Part shown: positions 42,274 through 53,332 of the stretch, one piece after another
Numbering within the stretch: the stretch's first letter is position 1
Layout: the number at the start of each line of letters is the position of its first letter
NCBI RefSeq assembly: GCF_042477335.2
Contig: NC_091247.1
Location: 7,028,501-7,092,500 of the forward strand
Direction of reading: 5' to 3'
Source: Ovis canadensis
Taxonomy: Eukaryota > Chordata > Mammalia > Artiodactyla > Bovidae
Length of the DNA: 64,000 nt
The notes under the pieces: generated by a model
What the model saw: only the letters and a program-made list of their open reading frames with translations
Databases searched by the model: none
What the model was told of the DNA's origin: nothing
Program-made: the position numbers and the translations under genes

Positions 42274-42539
42274 GCTGTATAACATGGGTAGCCATGTTTC
42301 CCACCTCCAATAACTGACTCCTTGTCACCTGTTAGCTACTCCAGGGCAAGGGCTGTAACTTTTCGTGGTCGCCAGTACTTCTAGGGACCAGTTTCTGTAT
42401 TTGTCAGATTTTGCTAGGTTATGCTACATAACAAATATCCCTTAAATATCAGTAGATTACCATGGGAAAGGTTTATTTTCATTCAGGTGTAGTGTTGGCC
42501 ACAGTTTGCTTGCCCCTCTGCTTCCCATGACATCTTTTT
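42274..42539. other. Interval with unclassified old repeat trace
   Basis: 'tacataacaaatatccctta' (42424 on) resembles the inverted end of an old LTR or DNA element. No gene is seen. Confidence 0.35.
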
Positions 42540-42716
42540 AAAAGACATTTATTTATTTATTTTATTTGGCTGCCCTGGAACCATTTATTTAGTTGTGGCA
42601 TGGAGGAGCTTTAGTTGCGGCATGTGGGATCGATTTCCCTGACCAGGGATAAAACCCAAGCCCCCTGCATTGGGAACGCAGAGTCTTAGCCACTGGGCCA
42701 CCAGGGCAGTCCCACA
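42540..42716 (-). mobile_element. CHR-type SINE
   Basis: 'tgaccagggataaaacccaa' and 'cgcagagtcttagccactgg' identify a minus-strand copy with an ATTTATTT-rich tail. Confidence 0.88.
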
Positions 42717-43030
42717 CATGCCTGGTGTGGGTTGTGTGTTGTATGTGTGGTGTGTGCTGCATGTATGCATATGGCGTGTGCTGCGTGTGGCTTCAGAGCA
42801 ATTCACATGACCAAGTCTGCTGGCAGTGAGTGTGCAAGTGTGTGAAAGTTGCCCTGCCCATAGGAAGGCACCGTGGGTCACTGACTGGGGCGGGGAGGTG
42901 CCACCTTCTCGGGGCCCAGAGTCACTGGAAACAATGGCACCGCCTGCCGCAAGACTTACCCCTGGTTAAGATTTACCAGACGTGGGGCCGGGGCCAGCCA
43001 CCTCGCATCCTTAGCTCACTGATTCACCAT
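42717..43030. other. Interval with TG-rich patch
   Basis: A degenerate 'gtgtgttgtatgtgtggtg' run is at 42724-42790. No gene is seen. Confidence 0.45.
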
Positions 43031-43290
43031 CATTTGTTGTTTTGCAGTCACTGAGTTGTGTCTGAGTCTTTGCGGCCCCATGGACTGCAGCATACCAGGC
43101 TTCCCTGTCCTTTACCATCTCCCTGAGCTTGCTCTAACTCATATCCATTGAGTCGGTGATGCCATCCAACCATGTCCTCCTCTGTTACCCCCTTCTCCTC
43201 CTGTCTTCCATCTTTCCCAGCATCAGGGTCTTTTCCGAGTCAGCTCTTCACATCAGGTGGACAAAGTATTGGAGCTTCAGCTTCAGCATC
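43031..43290 (-). mobile_element. BovB LINE 3' fragment
   Basis: 'cactgagttgtgtctgagtc' through 'cacatcaggtggacaaagta' to 'cagcttcagcatca' is minus-strand BovB, truncated before any enzymatic domain. Confidence 0.93.
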
Positions 43291-43350
43291 ATAGCCCTAT
43301 TTTATAGATAAGAAAACTGAGGACTTGAGAGGGGAAGAGACCCCATCGCT
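43291..43350 (-). mobile_element. MIR core fragment
   Basis: 'ctattttatagataagaaaa' followed by 'ctgaggacttgagagggga' is a minus-strand MIR core that served as the BovB insertion site or its neighbour. Confidence 0.65.
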
Positions 43351-43955
43351 ATCTAGTATGATAAACACGATCTATGAACATGCCTTGAAGAACCCCCAAG
43401 GGTCCACACGCATATGGGGTCTTATTCCCATCACGTCCCTTCTTGGAAGCCGCGGTGAGAAATTGCTTGGTGAGAGGGGCTGGTTCAGGATGAGGCATGA
43501 ACACAAGTGTTAGCCATGACAGCGCTCTGTTGGCATAGGGTGCTGTGAGCCAGCTGTGCCCCCTGCCAGGGTGTCAAAGAGCCCTTTCCTTGGGGAGCCT
43601 ACACCTCACCTTTCAGCTCCTCTCCACCTGGCTCAACGTGCTCTGCAAATCTAGGAATTCCCACCAGAGCCGTGCAGGGTTGCGGGGATAGGGGCAAATG
43701 GTTTATGTCAGTAAACACAATGGGGGAGAGTGGGGGCCCCCACTTGTGAAGAGTGAAGTGAGGAATCGCACTTCATGCCAGGAGCCCGTGTGGTGTGTGG
43801 GTCCGTGTTGATGGCCCGCTTGGGCGCAAGCTCCTTCTGCTCTCAGTGCCTCTGGGGGGTTTCTCTGATCCATCCGCTTTGTTGTTGTTGTTGTTTTGCT
43901 TGTTTGCTTGCTTATTTGGTGGGAGCAAAGGAGGGGCTTAAACAATCTTAGGACC
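43351..43955. other. Single-copy non-coding DNA
   Basis: No gene is seen. (GTT)5-type microsatellite 'ttgttgttgttgttgtttt' at about 43880-43898. Confidence 0.5.
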
Positions 43956-44070
43956 TCATTGTTATTATCCTTTTTTTCCCGCATGGGGAAACTGAGGCTC
44001 AGAGAGGTGAAAGCAACTTCCCACGGCCTTGCTAACCCAAACCCCACTGAACATGAGGCCCACGCGGATC
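43956..44070 (-). mobile_element. MIR
   Basis: 'gcatggggaaactgaggctc' followed by 'agagaggtgaaagcaacttc' is a minus-strand MIR core. Confidence 0.75.
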
Positions 44071-44327
44071 TGCGTTCCAGGAGGTTGTTGGGGGGTGCCG
44101 GAAGGGGAAGTGGTTAGGGAATGGGGTGTCTTCTGCTCCCCAAGGTTGTCCTCGGGCCTTCCCCAGCCCCCCAGTCAATCGGCTTGTCCATCAGCCACAA
44201 GGGAGATGTAGGTGTAGCAGTGATTCTGGGGGAGAGGGACAGAGTCCAGGCTCCTGAGATAGTGGAGAGAGTGCCTGGTGGGGGCAGAGGACACAAAAGA
44301 TGCTGTGAGGATCTGACAAACATGAGA
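44071..44327. other. Short single-copy interval
   Basis: No gene is seen. Confidence 0.4.
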
Positions 44328-46228
44328 CACACATGTACACACACCGCCCGCCACATCCATACATGCAGCACACACCGCACACGCCGCATGCACACCCTTC
44401 ACACACGCTGTATATAACACACAGCCCACACGCTCCATACTGAACACACGTACCACAAGCAGCACACCATGCCTCACACACACATCACAAACACACACAC
44501 ACATACCACATACACACACACCACAAACACACACACACACCACACACACATACCACAAACACACACACACACCACAAACACACACACCACACATACACAC
44601 ACACACACACCACATACACACACACACACATACCACAAACACACACACCACACACACACACCACACACACCACACATACACACACCACACACACACATAC
44701 CACACACACACATATACCACACACACACATATACACACCACACATACACACACACCACAAACACACACACCACACACACCACAAACACACACACATACCA
44801 CACACACACCACACACACACACACACACCACACATACACACACCACACACACACATACCACACACACACACCACACACACACCACAAACACACACACCAC
44901 AAACACACACATACCACACACACACACACCACACACACACATACCACACACACACCACAAACACACACACACACCACACACACACACCACACACACACAT
45001 ACCACAAACACACACACACCACACACACACACCACACACACAGATACACACCACACATACACACACCACCACAAACACACACACACACCACACATACACC
45101 CACCACACACACACATACCACACACACACACATATACACACCACACATACACACACACCTCAAACACACACACCACACACACACCACAAACACACACACA
45201 TACCACACACACACCACACATACACACCACACACACACATACCACACACACACACACCACACACACCACAAACACACACACACCACACACACACCACACA
45301 CACACATACCACACACACACACCACACACACACACCACACATACACACACACCACACACACACATACCACACACACACACACACCACAAACACACACACC
45401 ACACACACACCACACACACACCACACACACACACACCACACACACACACCACACATACACACACACCACACACACACACATACCACACACACACACCACA
45501 CACACACACACCACACACACACCACGAACACACACACCACGCATACACACACACCACACACACACATACCACACACACACACCACAAACACACACACACA
45601 CCACACACACACCACAAACACACACACACATACCACACACACACACCACAAACACACACACACATACCACACACACACACCACAAACACACACACACCAC
45701 AAACCACACATACACACACCACACACACACACACACCACACATACACACACACCACACACACACCACACCACACACACACACACCACACATACACACACA
45801 CCACACACACACATACCACACACACATACACACACACCACACATACACACACACCACAAACACACATACACACCACACACACACCCCACAAACACACACA
45901 CACACCACACACACACCACAAACACACACATACCACACACACACCACAAACACACACACACACCACACACACACACACCACACACACACATACCACACAC
46001 CACAAACACACACACACCACACACACACATACCACAAACATACACACACATACCACACACACACACCACACACATACACACACACCACAAACACACACGC
46101 ACCACAATACACACCACAAGCACACACATACCACACACACACACCACAAACACACACAAACACATAACACACACACACATACCACACACACACACACATA
46201 CCACACGTATACACACACACACACCATA
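44328..46228. repeat. 1.75-kb variant CA array, nearly G-free on the + strand
   Basis: A degenerate left edge (44328-44473) leads into a dense CA array (44474-46228). The array is interrupted every 8-20 bp by CC ('caccacac'), AAA ('cacaaacac') or ATA ('acatacac') variants. The dense part has only about six G residues (45043, 45526, 45541, 46099, 46120, 46207). Because neither strand can easily spell stop codons, frames of 600-680 codons appear on both strands (HTHT on +, CVCV on -). They are not genes. The alternating purine-pyrimidine pattern is Z-DNA-prone. Confidence 0.97.
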
Positions 46229-46244
46229 CATAATACCTAATACC

Positions 46245-46375
46245 CTTTCGTGGACCCCCTCACCCAGTCCCCACAATCACCCTGTGAAGTAGGTACTGTC
46301 AATCCCCCCATTTTAATGATTGGGAAACTGAGGCTCAAGGATTTGGAGCTTGGAACAGATGGAAGTGTCATGGAA
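46245..46375 (-). mobile_element. MIR
   Basis: 'cctgtgaagtaggtactgtc' followed by 'cattttaatgattgggaaac' is minus-strand MIR. It forms the right border of the CA array. Confidence 0.8.
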
Positions 46376-47080
46376 CACAGGTCAGCCTGTCTTCAGAAGC
46401 CACACTGAACGTTCCCTCCGATGCACAAACAACAAAATCAAGAACCAAGACACCACCTCGCCGCAGACAGAGCCCCTTCCGGCTGATTAGGCGCCATCTG
46501 GGACCACGAGGTCCCCCTCTGGGACATGGAGGCATTTTGGAGGGGAGAGGGAGGCCAGGACTGGATGCCAACAGGAGGAGAGAGCCCCCTCCACCTGAAG
46601 GACACGGACCACTCCACCTCCTCAGGGGAGTACGCAGGGAGGAACCTGACCCAGACCACCCAGACTGCGTCCGACACCAGAGGCTTCCCCATCCCAGGGC
46701 CCCCAGGCAGCGGGGTGAGGGGCTTCCTTCCCCTGCCTCCACGAGGACTGGGGCCCTGGACCCTCTTTTCCCCGAGGCCATTTTCCCCACCCAGCCCTGG
46801 TCCTGGCACAGCCCCACCAGCCAGTCCCTATGGAAGGGGAGAGGGATCCTGCCTCCCCCAGCCTCCCTGGTCCTCTCTGTGCACCCTCAGGACAGCACCC
46901 CTCAGATGCCAGCAATACTGCCTGCTGGGGAAGGCCAGCCTGTTCTCTGCAGCCCTGAGAAGGCAAGACTGGACACAACTTCTGGGCCCATCCTTCGGGG
47001 AGTGGACCTCCCCTGCAGGAGCATGCGCACAAGAGAACACTCTGCAGCCACGAGACAGAGCGGGGTCGCCACACATACAA
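46376..47080. other. GC-rich single-copy DNA
   Basis: Several overlapping frames (up to about 250 codons) exist. They are proline/arginine-rich, run into the neighbouring SINE and lack domains. No gene is supported. Confidence 0.5.
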
Positions 47081-47303
47081 ACCTGGAAGAAACAGTCGCT
47101 CAGGCATGTCTGACCATTTGTGACCCCGTGGACTGTAGCCTGCCAGGCTCCTCTGTCCTTGGGATTCTCCAGGCAAGAATACTAGAGTCAGTTGCCATTT
47201 CTCTTCGCCAGGGGATCTTCCCAACCCAGGGATTGAACTTGAGTCTCCTGCTTGGCAGGATTCTTTACCATCTGAGTCACCAAAGGAAGCCTTAGACCTG
47301 GAA
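47081..47303 (-). mobile_element. Bov-tA SINE with short TSD
   Basis: Minus-strand copy flanked by ACCTGGAA (47081-47088 and 47296-47303). The head reads 'catctgagtcaccaaaggaa'. Confidence 0.93.
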
Positions 47304-47874
47304 AGGAGATCATCATATGTAAAGGAAAATAAAGCCCTAAACAGGATGTGTAGCACTGCTTGGCTTTTATCAAAAGTATTGATATGTGCTTCCATTGACA
47401 GAAAAACCTGGAAGTCTTCGTGGTCAATGCTGGATGCTGGGTATCTGGGGAGCTGAACTGTGAGGGGGAGAGAGGGACATGACTTTATTATTTTCTTTAC
47501 ACCTTCTGCGCCGTGACAATGAAGACGGCTCATTTTGCTAATCAAAAAAATAAGCAAATAGTGGTGGGCACGGAGTGGGGCATCCTGAGTGTCTTCCAAA
47601 GATACAAGAACTTCCTTCCCAGCCTCTGTTCAGACAAAAGTGGGGGCTCCATCCACAGGGCTAGGGCTCTCTTCTCCTCTCCAGATGCCTCAGTGGTGGT
47701 CGGGGTCGGGGGCTGGACTGCTGGGGGGGTTTTCAGCATGACTCTCCCAAGTTGGGACCAAGAGGCATTCTGAGAAAAACAGCAGAGTCTTGGCCTGGAG
47801 AAGCCTGAAATCTTTGGAGTAAGACAGGTGGGTACATCCTCACAGAGATAAAAGCCATCATCCCACGGGCGAGG
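47304..47874. other. Single-copy non-coding DNA
   Basis: An AT-rich part (47304-47540) and GC-rich part. No gene is seen. Confidence 0.45.
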
Positions 47875-47911
47875 GGTGGCGGTGGGGTGGGGTGGGGTGG
47901 GGTGGGGGCGC
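47875..47911 (+). repeat. (GGGGT)n run, G-quadruplex-prone
   Basis: 'ggtggggtggggtggggtgg'-type run with at least five G4 blocks one T apart. This is the classic intramolecular quadruplex pattern. Confidence 0.85.
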
Positions 47912-47937
47912 CTCCCCGCGCTCGGTGCTCCGCCCAG

Positions 47938-48025
47938 ATCTTCACACACATTTGCTCACTGACCACAGTGCTGTGGGTGTTCTCATTTAACTGATGAGGA
48001 AACTGCCTCAGAGAGGGGCCCCGGG
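47938..48025 (-). mobile_element. MIR core fragment
   Basis: 'catttaactgatgaggaaac' followed by 'tgcctcagagaggggcc' is minus-strand MIR. Confidence 0.65.
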
Positions 48026-48880
48026 GGTGAGCAGACCCAGTGGTCTGTGCTCCAGTTTCTTCAAGGACAGAGTCATCCCATCAAGTCATCCCCAAGAGGC
48101 AACAGAGACACCGGGTAAGAGGAGCGGGTGCCGTGGGCACATAAGGCGCCTGCTGATGGAGCTACCCCGCCGCGCGGTGCAGGCATTTCTCTGGTCCTCT
48201 TGGGAGGTACCATGGGCTCCAGCTGAAGCTCGGAGCGAAGACCCTGGCTACAGTCACTGTACTGGGAAGCCGCATGGCCTGCATGGGAGCACTGGTCCTC
48301 CTGATGGCAAAGATCTCCTTGCCCAGCCCCCTGCCCGGCGTCCAGCGCTGTGCCAGCATCCAGCGTCCCCGTCTCTGGTGCTGCACGGCGCTTGGCATCC
48401 AGCATGATACCCCGTTAGCCTCCATCCTTGTCCTGGTCTTGCCACGGTTGACCTTAGCCACGCCAGTCTCGTTTGCAGTCCTTGGTTCTCTATCTGGGCA
48501 GGGAGAGTGTTCCCTCGGGGTGTCCTAGCTCCCCTTACAGCCCCAACATTCTAGATTTCCCCTGCAGACACCAGGAGGAGCTGGTAGAGTTCACGGGGCT
48601 GGGGCAAACCCACAAGAGCCCCACAGATGGCAGCCAGCACACCCCAAAACAGCAGCCCTGGCCGACCCTGGCTCCCCACCCCCACCCCTTGCCCTACTGG
48701 TCCTCCATGCCCCTCCGTCACACCCTTGCCTCTGACGGGGCCATCCCCCACCCTAGAGGATGCCCGGAGCACCCTGAAACATCTCTCTCTGGCATCCCTT
48801 CCCCAACACGCAGCCCCACCGGCGGCGAGGTGAGCAGAGAACGAGGGGGAGAGGAGAGAGCAGAGTGAGCGGGTAGGCAG
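48026..48880. other. Single-copy non-coding DNA
   Basis: No recognisable repeat and no credible gene. The frames on both strands are short and featureless. Confidence 0.45.
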
Positions 48881-49235
48881 AGAGGGAGCGAAATGCAAAT
48901 GTTTTTTATCCTCCTTTCTTTTAAATGCTGAAACCAGCCTTGACAGCCTCTGAAAATAAATGGCACCGACTCGCTGGGATTTCAAATTCCGTGATTAAGG
49001 GCTGAAGCAAACACTTTTTCCCTCCCTCCCTCCCGCCTCCCCCGCCCGCCTCCGTGGGCTGATAGAGCGGCTCGCGGGGCCGGGGACAGCTTTTTGCGAG
49101 CCTGCCAGGAGCTCTGATACGCAGCCTGCCAGCCGCCGGCAGCGCTCAGCTCCGGGCTGTTTATCAGGAGCGCTCACGCCGGCAGTCGGGAAAGCGGCTT
49201 TAAATCCCCTCCCGAGCCGGGCGGGCCCCCTCCTC
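48881..49235. promoter_or_regulatory. Candidate conserved element, octamer-containing, ending CpG-rich
   Basis: It contains a perfect POU octamer ATGCAAAT (48893-48900), 'tttttatcctcctttc', 'ccgtgattaagggctgaag', a CpG-rich middle and a GATA-like 'gctgtttatcagg' near 49157. The composition and absence of repeats suggest a regulatory element. Function is inference. Confidence 0.4.
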
Positions 49236-49251
49236 GAGCCTGCACGCCGCT

Positions 49252-49480
49252 CACACAGGCGCGCGCACACACACGTGCACGTGTGCACACATGCACGGTG
49301 TACACACACACCAGCACCCAGGCGTGCATGCATGCACAAAGCACAATACACAACCGTGCACATGGGCACACGCGCACACACACGCGCACACACACACCGG
49401 TGCACACACATGCACAAAGGCATACACACATGCGTGTGTGCACACATACGCATGCACAGAGGCACCCACACGTGCACACA
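49252..49480. repeat. Degenerate CA/CG/TG alternating purine-pyrimidine tract
   Basis: 'gcgcgcacacacacgtgcac'-type sequence for about 230 bp, strongly Z-DNA-prone. The frames inside are HTHT repeats and not genes. Confidence 0.85.
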
Positions 49481-50589
49481 GCACAGCGAAGGCCTGCGCA
49501 CAGCTAGCCGGGTGGGCCTCTGCTTGTTCTCTAGCCAAATCGGAGGAAACCTGCAAAGTTGGGGGGTTGAGAGGAAGAGGGGGAAAAGTCCAGTGGAGGG
49601 GGGTTGGGGTGGAGGGGGTGGAGGGGGTTCGGGGGTGAGACAGGGGACCAGGAGAAGAGAGGTGTCCTCTGGGTTCACAGGTTGCAGTCGCTCCCTTCAG
49701 GTGGCTTTGTGGCGGGGGTGGGGGGGCAGCTTTGACACAGCGACAATGCTGTGTCCCCTCTCCCTAACTGTTTATGTACTCCACCCCCCACCCCATGCTG
49801 TGACTCTCAGCTGCCTGTCTCCCTGCTTGCTGCTCAAGTTCCTCCACGCTGATGCCAGACACCCGAGGTCCTGCTCCCGCTAGGGGTCGGGTGAGGGGGC
49901 TAGTGGGCAGCTCTGAGCTGTACCATCTCAGGTTTGGATTCTGAGAAGGGGGGAGCTTTCGCAAGACAGGCCTTGTGGAGCCTGGGGCACAGCGGCCCTG
50001 CTAACCCCTCCCCTTCTGCGGGTCTGAAAGCTGCAGCTCTGGGCCAGGGAGTCACCCAGCTGGAAAGAGGGAAGGTCTGGGTGGACAATCTGGAGGGTCT
50101 GGGGAGGGGCAGGAAGTAGGGTAAGATAGAAAAACAAGAGAACCCTTCCCTGATTCTTCTCAGAGAGAGGGGGGAGGGCCTTTCCGGCCCGTGACTTCTG
50201 GGTTCACCCTGCGGCCAGGACACTGTGGATGGACCAGTGAAGGCAGGCATCCCCAGGTGCCAGCAACATAGTGGGGGGGGCGCCTTCACTCCCCAGGGGT
50301 CATTCATGGGGTCCTAGCAGCTGGCTGGGAAGCAAGATCTCCCAGAGAGTCCCCATACCCTCCGTCACCAGGCTACACTCTGAGCTCCCAGCAAAGGGGA
50401 AGGTGGGCACAGCCCTGCAGGGGCACCAGAGACACCAGCACTGCGATGCGGAGGTAGAGTACCCCCGCCCCACACCCCTCCCTCCACACACCCTGAAGCT
50501 GGTGTCTCCCAGGGGAAGCTCCAACCAGGAAACGGAGGGTGGGGGTAGAGGGATAGGGAAACGCTGCTCTTGCACTCGGCACACACAGC
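49481..50589. other. Single-copy non-coding DNA
   Basis: No gene is seen. A G-rich run at 49605-49636 ('ttggggtggagggggtgg') is quadruplex-prone. Confidence 0.45.
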
Positions 50590-50720
50590 TCATGGAATCC
50601 GCACTGCACACACACCCATTTTACAGATGGATGCAGGCTGGGGCTCCGGAAGGGTAAGTGACCTGCCCGAGGTCTCCTCACTAGAAAGAGACGAGCTCAG
50701 GATTCAGGCAGAGGTGTCTC
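50590..50720 (-). mobile_element. MIR
   Basis: 'cccattttacagatggatgc' followed by 'gtaagtgacctgcccgaggt' is minus-strand MIR. Confidence 0.75.
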
Positions 50721-50734
50721 AGAATCCTTCTTTT

Positions 50735-50771
50735 CGGGGGGGGGGGTGGGGTTGGGGTGGGGTTGGGGGGT
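50735..50771 (+). repeat. Poly-G / (GGGGTT) run
   Basis: G11-type run followed by 'tggggttggggtggggttgg'. It is quadruplex-prone and probably the degenerated tail of the adjacent inverted SINE. Confidence 0.75.
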
Positions 50772-50868
50772 AGCAATGCACTGCACACGGGGATCCTGAC
50801 CAAGGATCGAATCTGCGCCCCCAGGAGCGGGAGCACAGTCTTAACCACTGGACCACCAGGAAATTCCT
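50772..50868 (-). mobile_element. CHR-type SINE
   Basis: 'gaccaaggatcgaatctgcg' and 'cagtcttaaccactggacc' identify a minus-strand copy. Confidence 0.82.
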
Positions 50869-51014
50869 CCCATTTGTCACCATGTGCAAATTCTCAGGCT
50901 GAACAAACAGCCTAATTCTGCCTTCACCTCACTGGCCAGAACTGGGTCATATGTGCCAATATCCAATCATTTTGACCTCCATTTTGCACAGCAGAACTCC
51001 AGAGCTACACATCA

Positions 51015-51085
51015 GTCTGGTGGTGGCAGTTTAGTTGCTAAGTCGGGTCTGACTCTCGAGACCCCATGGACCGTAACCCGCCATG
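51015..51085 (-). mobile_element. Short Bov-A/BovB end fragment
   Basis: 'gcagtttagttgctaagtcg' followed by 'gaccccatggaccgtaaccc' is a minus-strand Bov-A piece. Confidence 0.8.
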
Positions 51086-51214
51086 ATCTTATTTCCTGGT
51101 CAATACAGCTGCAAAGCAAAGCAGTGCCAAGTACGAATGGGACGGAGCTGTCCTTCCTTCGGCATTAGAAGCTACACAGGTTTCTCCAGCCCTGGGCAGG
51201 GAAGTTCAGGTGAG

Positions 51215-51300
51215 CTCCCTCCAGAGACAGGGACTCTGAAACAGAGAGGGGAGGTGACATCCCCAGAGTCACACAGCAGGGTGGTTTTAGAGCTGCCCTG
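51215..51300 (-). mobile_element. MIR core fragment
   Basis: 'gaaacagagaggggaggtga' followed by 'catccccagagtcacacagc' is minus-strand MIR. Confidence 0.65.
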
Positions 51301-51347
51301 GAGTTTCTCCCTTCTACTTATAGAACCTGAGACTCTGGGTGCTGGGA

Positions 51348-51717
51348 TGCCAGATTTCACAAATAAAATTGCAAGACACTCAGTTAAATCTGGGCTTCCC
51401 TGGTGGCTCAGACGGTAAATCGTCTGCCTGCAATGCGGGAGACCCAGGTTCGATTCCTGGGTCGGGAAGATCCCCTGGAGAAGGAAATGGCAATCCACTC
51501 CAGCACTCTTGCCTGGAAAATCCCATGGACGGAGGAGCCTGATAGGCTACAGTCCATGGGGTTGCAAAGAGTCGGACACGACTGAGCAACTTCACTTTCA
51601 GTTAAATCTGATTTTGAATAAATGATAAAGATTTAAGTATGTCCCATGCAAATGTTTATAGTTAAAAATTATTTGCTATTTATCCAAAATTCACATTTAA
51701 CTGTATTTTATCTGGCA
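51348..51717. mobile_element. Palindromic MITE-like element split by a Bov-tA
   Basis: The left end TGCCAGAT (51348-51355) and right end ATCTGGCA (51710-51717) are perfect inverted complements. The arms remain alignable inward (left 'cactcagttaaatctg' against right 'cacatttaactgta'; left 'ttttgaataaatgataaag' against right 'ttatttgctatttatcc'). After removing the SINE and one TSD copy, the original element is about 150 bp, nearly all inverted repeat. It resembles an old non-autonomous DNA element; I do not name the family. Confidence 0.75.
51381..51610 (+). mobile_element. Bov-tA SINE with perfect 12-bp TSD
   Basis: CAGTTAAATCTG at 51381-51392 and 51599-51610 flanks a full-length, well-kept copy with an intact head and B box ('gttcgattcctgggtcggg'). 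It is one of the youngest insertions in the window. Confidence 0.98.
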
Positions 51718-52430
51718 ACTCTCTCTGAGGGCCTTCCTCTGAAAACAAGCTTTGAATTTGGGTGCTCTTCAAGCCAGAAACTGCAAAAGAGACAGAAGCA
51801 GCCCTGGGGTCCCCGACGCAGGGACAGTATGGATTGATGGTGTCTGGGGTTGCAGGCTGAACTGGGCACTCCCAACTGCCTTCGAGGAACTGGGTGCTGG
51901 TGACCAGTCAGTCATGGGAGCTGAGGTTCCACACAAAGAGCTAGGGTGAGATGACATGAAATGAAAGCTGAAACTTTGCAGAAAACTGTCTGTGCAGCCT
52001 CTCAAACACCCATTCCAGTCCCCTTCCTTTCTGGCCTTTCTCTGTACAGAATCCAGAAAATGAAAATACTCCATTTCTCAGCTTCCCTTGCAGCTAGCAG
52101 TGGACATGTGACCCAGTTCTGGCCAATGAGGTGAAGGCAACAGATGCTGAGGAAAATTCCCTTTCCTGAGTTACACAGCAAAGATTTCAAGGAATTCACC
52201 CTGCCCTCTTCTTCCTGCTTGGAATGTGGACGTGATGACCAGAGGTGCAGCAGCCATCTTATGACCAAGAGGAGCTCCTAAGTGCCCCGTTAGGGACAGC
52301 GCCTGGTGTTCTGCTATGTACTCAGTGCTCCAGGTCTTGCTGTGTCAGAGACAGTGTGAGGTGTCCAGAGGTTCTTTTGGGGGAAGAGCATCCCTTCATT
52401 TTAAGATTATGTCCCTCACACCTTTGGGGT
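51718..52430. other. Non-coding DNA with an unnamed old repeat
   Basis: 'cttcccttgcagctagcagt', 'gtgacccagttctggccaat' and 'tggaatgtggacgtgatgac' (52081-52235) belong to a widespread old mammalian repeat I recognise but cannot name safely. No gene is seen. Confidence 0.5.
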
Positions 52431-52597
52431 TTTATTTTTTTTTAATTTATTTAATTGAAGGATAATTACAATACTGTGTTGATTTCTGTCATACATCAAC
52501 ATGGATCAGCCATAGGTATACATATGTCCCTTCCTTCTTGAGCCTCCCTCCCACCTCTCACCCCATCCCACCCCTCTAGTTGTCACAGGGACCTTTT
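52431..52597 (-). mobile_element. L1 3' UTR fragment
   Basis: 'ttgaaggataattacaatac', 'catacatcaacatggatcag' and 'ccccatcccacccctctagt' are the inverted ruminant L1 3' UTR. Confidence 0.82.
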
Positions 52598-53327
52598 GGG
52601 TTTTAAAATGTAATTTATTTCAAGAACTGAAGTGAGAGTTGATGATGCAATTTTTAATGCGTGTGCTTCTTTGTTTTGTTTGTTCCCATTAACACTCTTC
52701 CCTAGAAGAATTTAAAACCGTCATTACCCCATCAGTCCCTCAAGATTTCTTTGGAAATTGTATTGGTCTCTGAAACCCAAAGGCTTTGAGAATGTGCTCG
52801 AGCATCTCTCAGCTCACTCATACGCCCAGGCCCAGCTGGGAGAGAGAATGCGGGAGGAGTGGGCAGCTTCCCTTGAGAGGGCCCAGCAGCACAGGTGGGG
52901 CAGGAGCGGACGCCCAGGGGCCACCGTTCTAGATGCCTGCACTTTGGACCCCAAGGCCTGGCGCGGGGGGAATGTTCCCAGCCTGCTCTGTGCCTCCTCC
53001 TCTGCGGTCCTCCCACTGCCCCCCAACCCAGAGGCATCCCCTGAGGAGGGGGAACACCCTGTTACAGCTCTCCAGGAAGTTGGGCGCCCGGTACACCCTG
53101 TTCCAGAGGCCAGGGAGGGTGTGTTCGGGGCTCAGGGCAGTGGACCGTGTGTGCACACCTGCTCCAAGGCCCGGTGGCTTGGCAGGTCCCTGTCGGGTAC
53201 AGCCACACTCAGCCGGACATCCACTTCAGCAAGGCTTGAGATGGCCAAAGGTAACAGGAACTCATGGGAAAGTCCAGCCTGCCCACCTCCCCAGAGGCCC
53301 TGCAAATGGTCCGGGAGACCCTGACAG

Positions 53328-53332
<5 letters not shown>
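52598..53332. other. Single-copy DNA
   Basis: AT-rich to 52790 ('gatgatgcaatttttaatgc'), then GC-rich. No gene is supported. Confidence 0.45.

Noticed and set aside
44175-46292. Open frames of 600-681 codons on both strands
   Set aside because: They are translations of a CA/TG array (His-Thr on +, Cys-Val on -). The array lacks the letters needed for stop codons, so length is meaningless.
46622-47599. 325-codon minus-strand frame
   Set aside because: It runs through a Bov-tA SINE flanked by its own TSD, so a continuous gene there is implausible.
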